Below are positions 12,105 to 15,163 of a DNA stretch of 15,163 nucleotides, in pieces. The DNA comes from CAZCYE01 sp964502775 (GTDB lineage Bacteria > Actinomycetota > Acidimicrobiia > IMCC26256 > PALSA-555), in the NCBI GenBank assembly GCA_964502775.1, contig CAZCYE010000038.1, positions 1-15,163 of the forward strand. The letters are read 5' to 3'. Numbering within the stretch: position 1 is the stretch's first letter; every line of letters starts with the position of its first letter. Both the position numbers and the translations under genes were made by a program. Under the pieces are notes generated by a model that was not told the origin of the DNA, searched no databases, and saw only the letters and a program-made list of their open reading frames with translations.

Positions 12105-14591
12105 ATGGCCGACCCGATTTCCGGCTACGACGATCTCGACGCGCGCGAGCGCGAGGCGCTCTTGCGCGCCCTGCTGGCGCTCCCCGGCGTGCTCGTGGGC
12201 CGTTATGACCGAGAGCACAACCTCGAGTTCCTCAACCCGGCTCTGCTCGAGGAGATCCGGGTCATCAGGATGGCGGATGACGACGAGCCGGTCCCGGAGG
12301 CTCGTCCCGAGGCGTTGAAGGCGCGCTTCCGCTCGATCGTCGCGGCGGTGGTCGCGTCCGGCGAGCCCGCGCGGCACGAGTTGCGCTATCACACGTTGGA
12401 GGGGTGGCGGCACGTAGAAGCGCAGTTCATTCCCGAGATCGACCACACCGGCACGGTCAGCCATGTGCTCGTCGTGGGCCGCAACATCGCGGCCGAGCGA
12501 GAGGCCCAGGACGAGCTGCGCGAGACGCAACAGCTTGCCCACGTGGGCTCCTGGTCCTGGGACGTCGCATCGGGGGAGTTCCACGCGACCGACGAGTACT
12601 GCCGGATCGTCGGACTCGACCCCAGTGCCGCCTGCGATCCCGAAGCAGTGCTGGCCCGCACCCATCCCGACGACCAGCCGCTCGTGCGCGACGTCCTCGT
12701 GCGGGTACGAGATCTCCACGAGGCCGTCGATGTCGAGTTCCGGCTCGTGGGCCCCGAGGGCGAACGGACCCTGCACAGCGTCGCCGAGCCGGTGCTCGAC
12801 GACGCCGACCGCGTGATCGGGATGCGGGGCGTGCTGCGTGACGTGACCGAGCTGCGAGATCGCGAGCGAGAGCAACGGGGCCATGCGGCCCAGGTCCGGG
12901 CGCTGCTCGACAGCTCACCCGACCCCATCTCCCGCTACGACCGGGATCTCCGCGTGGTCGCCGCGAACCGGGCGACGCTGGCGCTGGCCGGACTCCCCGA
13001 GGCGGCCGTGCTCGGGCACACGAACGCCGAGATCGGCTACCCGCCCGAGGAGGTGGAGTTCCGCGATCACGAGCTCCGCGTGGTGTTCGAGACCGGTGAG
13101 CCCCGCACCCACGACCACGAGACCAGGACCCAGGACGGCTCCGTCCTGTGGTTCGAGTCGACGGCGGTGCCGGAGTTCGACGCGGAGGGAACGGTGACCC
13201 ATGCGGTGCTGGCTTCGCGTGACATCACGAACCGCAAGCACGCCGAGATCGACCTCGCTCGCCGGGCCATGGAGGACGGGCTCACGCGCTTGGCGAACCG
13301 GGCCGGCCTGCTCGGCGAGCTGGAGCGCTCGTTGCGGCGCCGGGCCCGGACGAACCGACCCGTCGCGCTCATGATGCTCGACCTCGATCACTTCAAGCTG
13401 GTCAACGATTCGCTCGGACACGCTGTGGGGGACCGTCTCCTGGTGGACATCGCGGGGAGGTTGCGCGCGGCGGTTCGACCCACCGATACGTTGGCTCGCC
13501 TCGGCGGAGACGAGTTCGTGGTCCTGCTCGAGGATCTCGGTGAGGCGATCGAACCCGCGCGCGTTGCGGATCGCATCCTCGACACGCTTCGGCACCCCAT
13601 CGAGTTGGATCACCACGAGCTCACCACGACCGCGAGCATCGGTATCGCCGTTGCCGACGTCGAGGGTGTGAATTCCGGGACGCTGCTCGACCAGGCCGAC
13701 GCGGCGATGTACGCGGCCAAGGAGGCCGGCCGCGATCGTTACGAGTTCTTCGGCGAGGAGCTCTCACAGCGTGTTGACGAGCGGGTCGCGCTCGAGCGCG
13801 CGCTACGAACGGCGCTCAGCCGCGATGAGCTCCGAGTGCTGTACCAACCCGAGGTGGATCTGGTCACGGGGCGGATCCGCGCCGCCGAGGCGTTCCTACG
13901 GTGGATCCATCCCGACCGCGGTCTCCTTGAGGCGAAGCGGTTCATCGCGGTCGCCGAGGAGACCGGCCAGATCTGCCAGATCGGCGCGTGGGTCCTCGAT
14001 CGGGTGTGCGAGCAGGCGGCGCGATGGCACAACGATCACCATCGGATCGCGGTGAGGGTCAACCTGTCGCCCGTACAGCTCGCAGATCGGGATTTCCCGG
14101 AACTGGTGCGCGCCACGCTCTCCCGCTATGGCCTCGGATCCGAGAAGGTCTCCTTCGACATCGTGGAGGCCACCGCGCTGGCGTCCGCGCCGATGGTGCG
14201 CCAGAACCTCCACACGCTCGAGCGGGAGATCGGCGTGCGGTTCGCGCTCGACGACTTCGGCACCGGGTACTCGTCGATCGCGTCGCTGCGGGATCTCCCC
14301 ACCCGCGCGTTGAAGATCGACCGATCGCTGGTTGCCCGAATCAACCACGATGCCGGCGAGCACGCGGTGGTGGCAGCCCTGACCGCCCTCGCCCGTGAGC
14401 TCGGCCTCGAGGTGATCGCCGAAGGGGTGGAGCAGCCCGAGCAGGCCCAGGCCCTGCGCGACCTCGGCGTACACGCGGCCCAGGGAATCCTGTTCAGCCC
14501 ACCGGTGGACGCCAACCTCGTGAGCCACCTGCTCGAGGCCGGCACGCCCTTCACGACGGGCGTCGTCCCCGCTCTCGGCGCCTCTCGCTAG
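12105..14591 (+). CDS. PAS-PAS-PAS-GGDEF-EAL cyclic-di-GMP enzyme
   Basis: This 828-residue protein has no membrane segment and is presumably cytosolic. Three PAS-like sensor domains lie at about 22-130, 143-250 (WSWDVASGEFHATDEYCRI) and 263-377. The GGDEF domain is at about 385-545, with DGLTRLANR, DLDHFKLVND, an intact GGDEF at 467-471, and the inhibitory-site RxxD (R458-D461) exactly five residues before it. The EAL domain is at about 560-810. It keeps E595, N653, D716, D717, K737, E773 and Q793, but the name motif reads EAF and the conserved metal-ligand Glu (RocR E265 equivalent) is Asp (D685). Diguanylate cyclase activity is likely; phosphodiesterase activity is possible but doubtful. 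The ATG at 12105 has GGAG nine bases upstream. The position beside the tad operon suggests control of surface attachment (inference). Confidence 0.95.
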   Translation: MADPISGYDDLDAREREALLRALLALPGVLVGRYDREHNLEFLNPALLEEIRVIRMADDDEPVPEARPEALKARFRSIVAAVVASGEPARHELRYHTLEGWRHVEAQFIPEIDHTGTVSHVLVVGRNIAAEREAQDELRETQQLAHVGSWSWDVASGEFHATDEYCRIVGLDPSAACDPEAVLARTHPDDQPLVRDVLVRVRDLHEAVDVEFRLVGPEGERTLHSVAEPVLDDADRVIGMRGVLRDVTELRDREREQRGHAAQVRALLDSSPDPISRYDRDLRVVAANRATLALAGLPEAAVLGHTNAEIGYPPEEVEFRDHELRVVFETGEPRTHDHETRTQDGSVLWFESTAVPEFDAEGTVTHAVLASRDITNRKHAEIDLARRAMEDGLTRLANRAGLLGELERSLRRRARTNRPVALMMLDLDHFKLVNDSLGHAVGDRLLVDIAGRLRAAVRPTDTLARLGGDEFVVLLEDLGEAIEPARVADRILDTLRHPIELDHHELTTTASIGIAVADVEGVNSGTLLDQADAAMYAAKEAGRDRYEFFGEELSQRVDERVALERALRTALSRDELRVLYQPEVDLVTGRIRAAEAFLRWIHPDRGLLEAKRFIAVAEETGQICQIGAWVLDRVCEQAARWHNDHHRIAVRVNLSPVQLADRDFPELVRATLSRYGLGSEKVSFDIVEATALASAPMVRQNLHTLEREIGVRFALDDFGTGYSSIASLRDLPTRALKIDRSLVARINHDAGEHAVVAALTALARELGLEVIAEGVEQPEQAQALRDLGVHAAQGILFSPPVDANLVSHLLEAGTPFTTGVVPALGASR

Positions 14592-15163
14592 ACCGCGAGG
14601 AGGTCGCGGGCCCCGGTGTCGGCCGAGGGATGGCGGAGCTTCGACATCGCGCGAGCCTCGATCTGACGAATCCGCTCGCGGGTGAGGTTGAAGTACTCGC
14701 CGACTTCCTCGAGGGTTCGGGGCTCACCCCGGTCGAGCCCGAACCGCAGCGCGAGAATCTGCCGCTCTCGCTCGTCGAGGGGCGAGAGCAGCTTCTCGAT
14801 CTCGTCGGGCAGCAACGCCGTTGCTGCCACCTCGAACGGGGACTCCGCGGAGCGGTCCTCCACGATGTCGCCGAGCTCGGCGTCACCGTCTTCGCGCAAC
14901 GGCTCCGACAGCGACAGGGGCTCGGCCGCGAAGCGCAGCGCCTCGGTCACCTTGTCCTCGGGCATCTCCACCTCGGCCGCGAGCTCCGAGAGCGTGGCGG
15001 GGCGACCGAGCTTGAGCTCGAGACGTGAGCGTGCCTTTTGCAGTCGCGCCAGCGTGTCGCCGGCGTGCACCGGCAGCCGGATGGTTCGGCCGGTGTTGGC
15101 GATGCCCCGGGTGATCGCCTGGCGGATCCACCACGTGGCGTAGGTGGAGAACTTGAAGCCCTT
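14588..15163 (-). CDS. Sigma-70 family RNA polymerase sigma factor, C-terminal part (partial)
   Basis: This directs RNA polymerase to promoters. The 191 visible residues begin in region 2.3/2.4 with KGFKFSTYATWWIRQAITR, which melts and reads the -10. They continue through region 3 (GRTIRLPVHAGDTLARLQKA and ELAAEVEMPEDKV) to region 4, where the -35-reading helix-turn-helix is TLEEVGEYFNLTRERIRQIE (region 4.2). The 5' part, with regions 1.1-2.2, lies beyond the window edge. The region 2.4 sequence is near identical to that of primary factors, but GIANTGRTIRLPVHAGD differs from the usual RTIRIPVHM. It may therefore be a group 2 (non-essential, SigB/HrdA-like) factor or a lineage-specific primary one. 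Its TAG shares a CTAG with the stop of the convergent GGDEF-EAL gene. Confidence 0.95.
   Translation of the reverse strand, partial: KGFKFSTYATWWIRQAITRGIANTGRTIRLPVHAGDTLARLQKARSRLELKLGRPATLSELAAEVEMPEDKVTEALRFAAEPLSLSEPLREDGDAELGDIVEDRSAESPFEVAATALLPDEIEKLLSPLDERERQILALRFGLDRGEPRTLEEVGEYFNLTRERIRQIEARAMSKLRHPSADTGARDLLAV

Noticed and set aside
12057..12884. Minus-strand frame of 275 codons opposite the PAS domains
   Set aside because: It is antisense to an intact PAS-GGDEF-EAL gene, has no motif, and has a composition typical of a shadow.
1..15163. Mobile element, phage or defence system
   Set aside because: No transposase, integrase, restriction, toxin-antitoxin or phage gene is visible. 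Base composition looks even, and the genes are typical chromosomal actinobacterial ones.

Overview
The window is GC-rich, densely packed, and reads as chromosomal DNA of a high-GC actinobacterium. The evidence is an actinobacterial-type Tad pilus operon (ssd/tadZ-tadA-tadB-tadC-pilin-tadE-tadG order, as in Rv3660c-Rv3654c of Mycobacterium tuberculosis), a LytR-CpsA-Psr wall ligase, and a permease-trkA-trkA-OB-fold cluster resembling the Rv2690c-Rv2694c neighbourhood. An uncultured Acidimicrobiia-like lineage is my guess; the sequence alone does not prove it. I see no tRNA, rRNA, CRISPR array, insertion sequence or prophage gene.

Layout. (1) 1-1472, minus: the N-terminal two thirds of a membrane proton-pumping pyrophosphatase, cut by the window edge. 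(2) 1618-4986: a potassium module. A KimA-like K+/H+ symporter (minus) is divergent from two back-to-back 220-residue TrkA/RCK proteins (plus) that overlap by one base. The symporter keeps the residues reported to bind K+ in KimA. A perfect 16-bp palindrome lies between the divergent genes. (3) 4983-5336, minus: a small OB-fold protein whose stop codon shares a CTAG with the second trkA. (4) 5435-7086, plus: a two-gene operon of an unrecognised single-pass membrane protein with a poly-threonine tail and an LCP phosphotransferase. (5) 7100-11753, minus: the Tad/Flp pilus operon, translationally coupled at most junctions, with a repeat-derived insertion between tadE and tadG. (6) 11837-11914, minus: a 25-codon membrane microprotein. 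(7) 12105-14591, plus: a PAS-PAS-PAS-GGDEF-EAL protein of cyclic-di-GMP turnover. (8) 14588-15163, minus: the C-terminal part of a sigma-70 factor, again sharing a CTAG with the convergent gene.

The genes form two themes. One is ion and energy homeostasis: pyrophosphatase, K+ symporter and nucleotide-sensing RCK proteins. The other is the cell surface: LCP wall assembly, the pilus, and a c-di-GMP enzyme divergent from the pilus region. Joint regulation within either theme is inference.

The best leads for something undescribed are: the duplicated tadE-tadG junction encoding two mini-ORFs with the same first seven residues; the Shine-Dalgarno sequence in a hairpin loop before the pilin; a pair of divergent, apparently leaderless promoters with identical geometry; the palindrome in the potassium promoter region; and the recurrent CTAG shared-stop arrangement.
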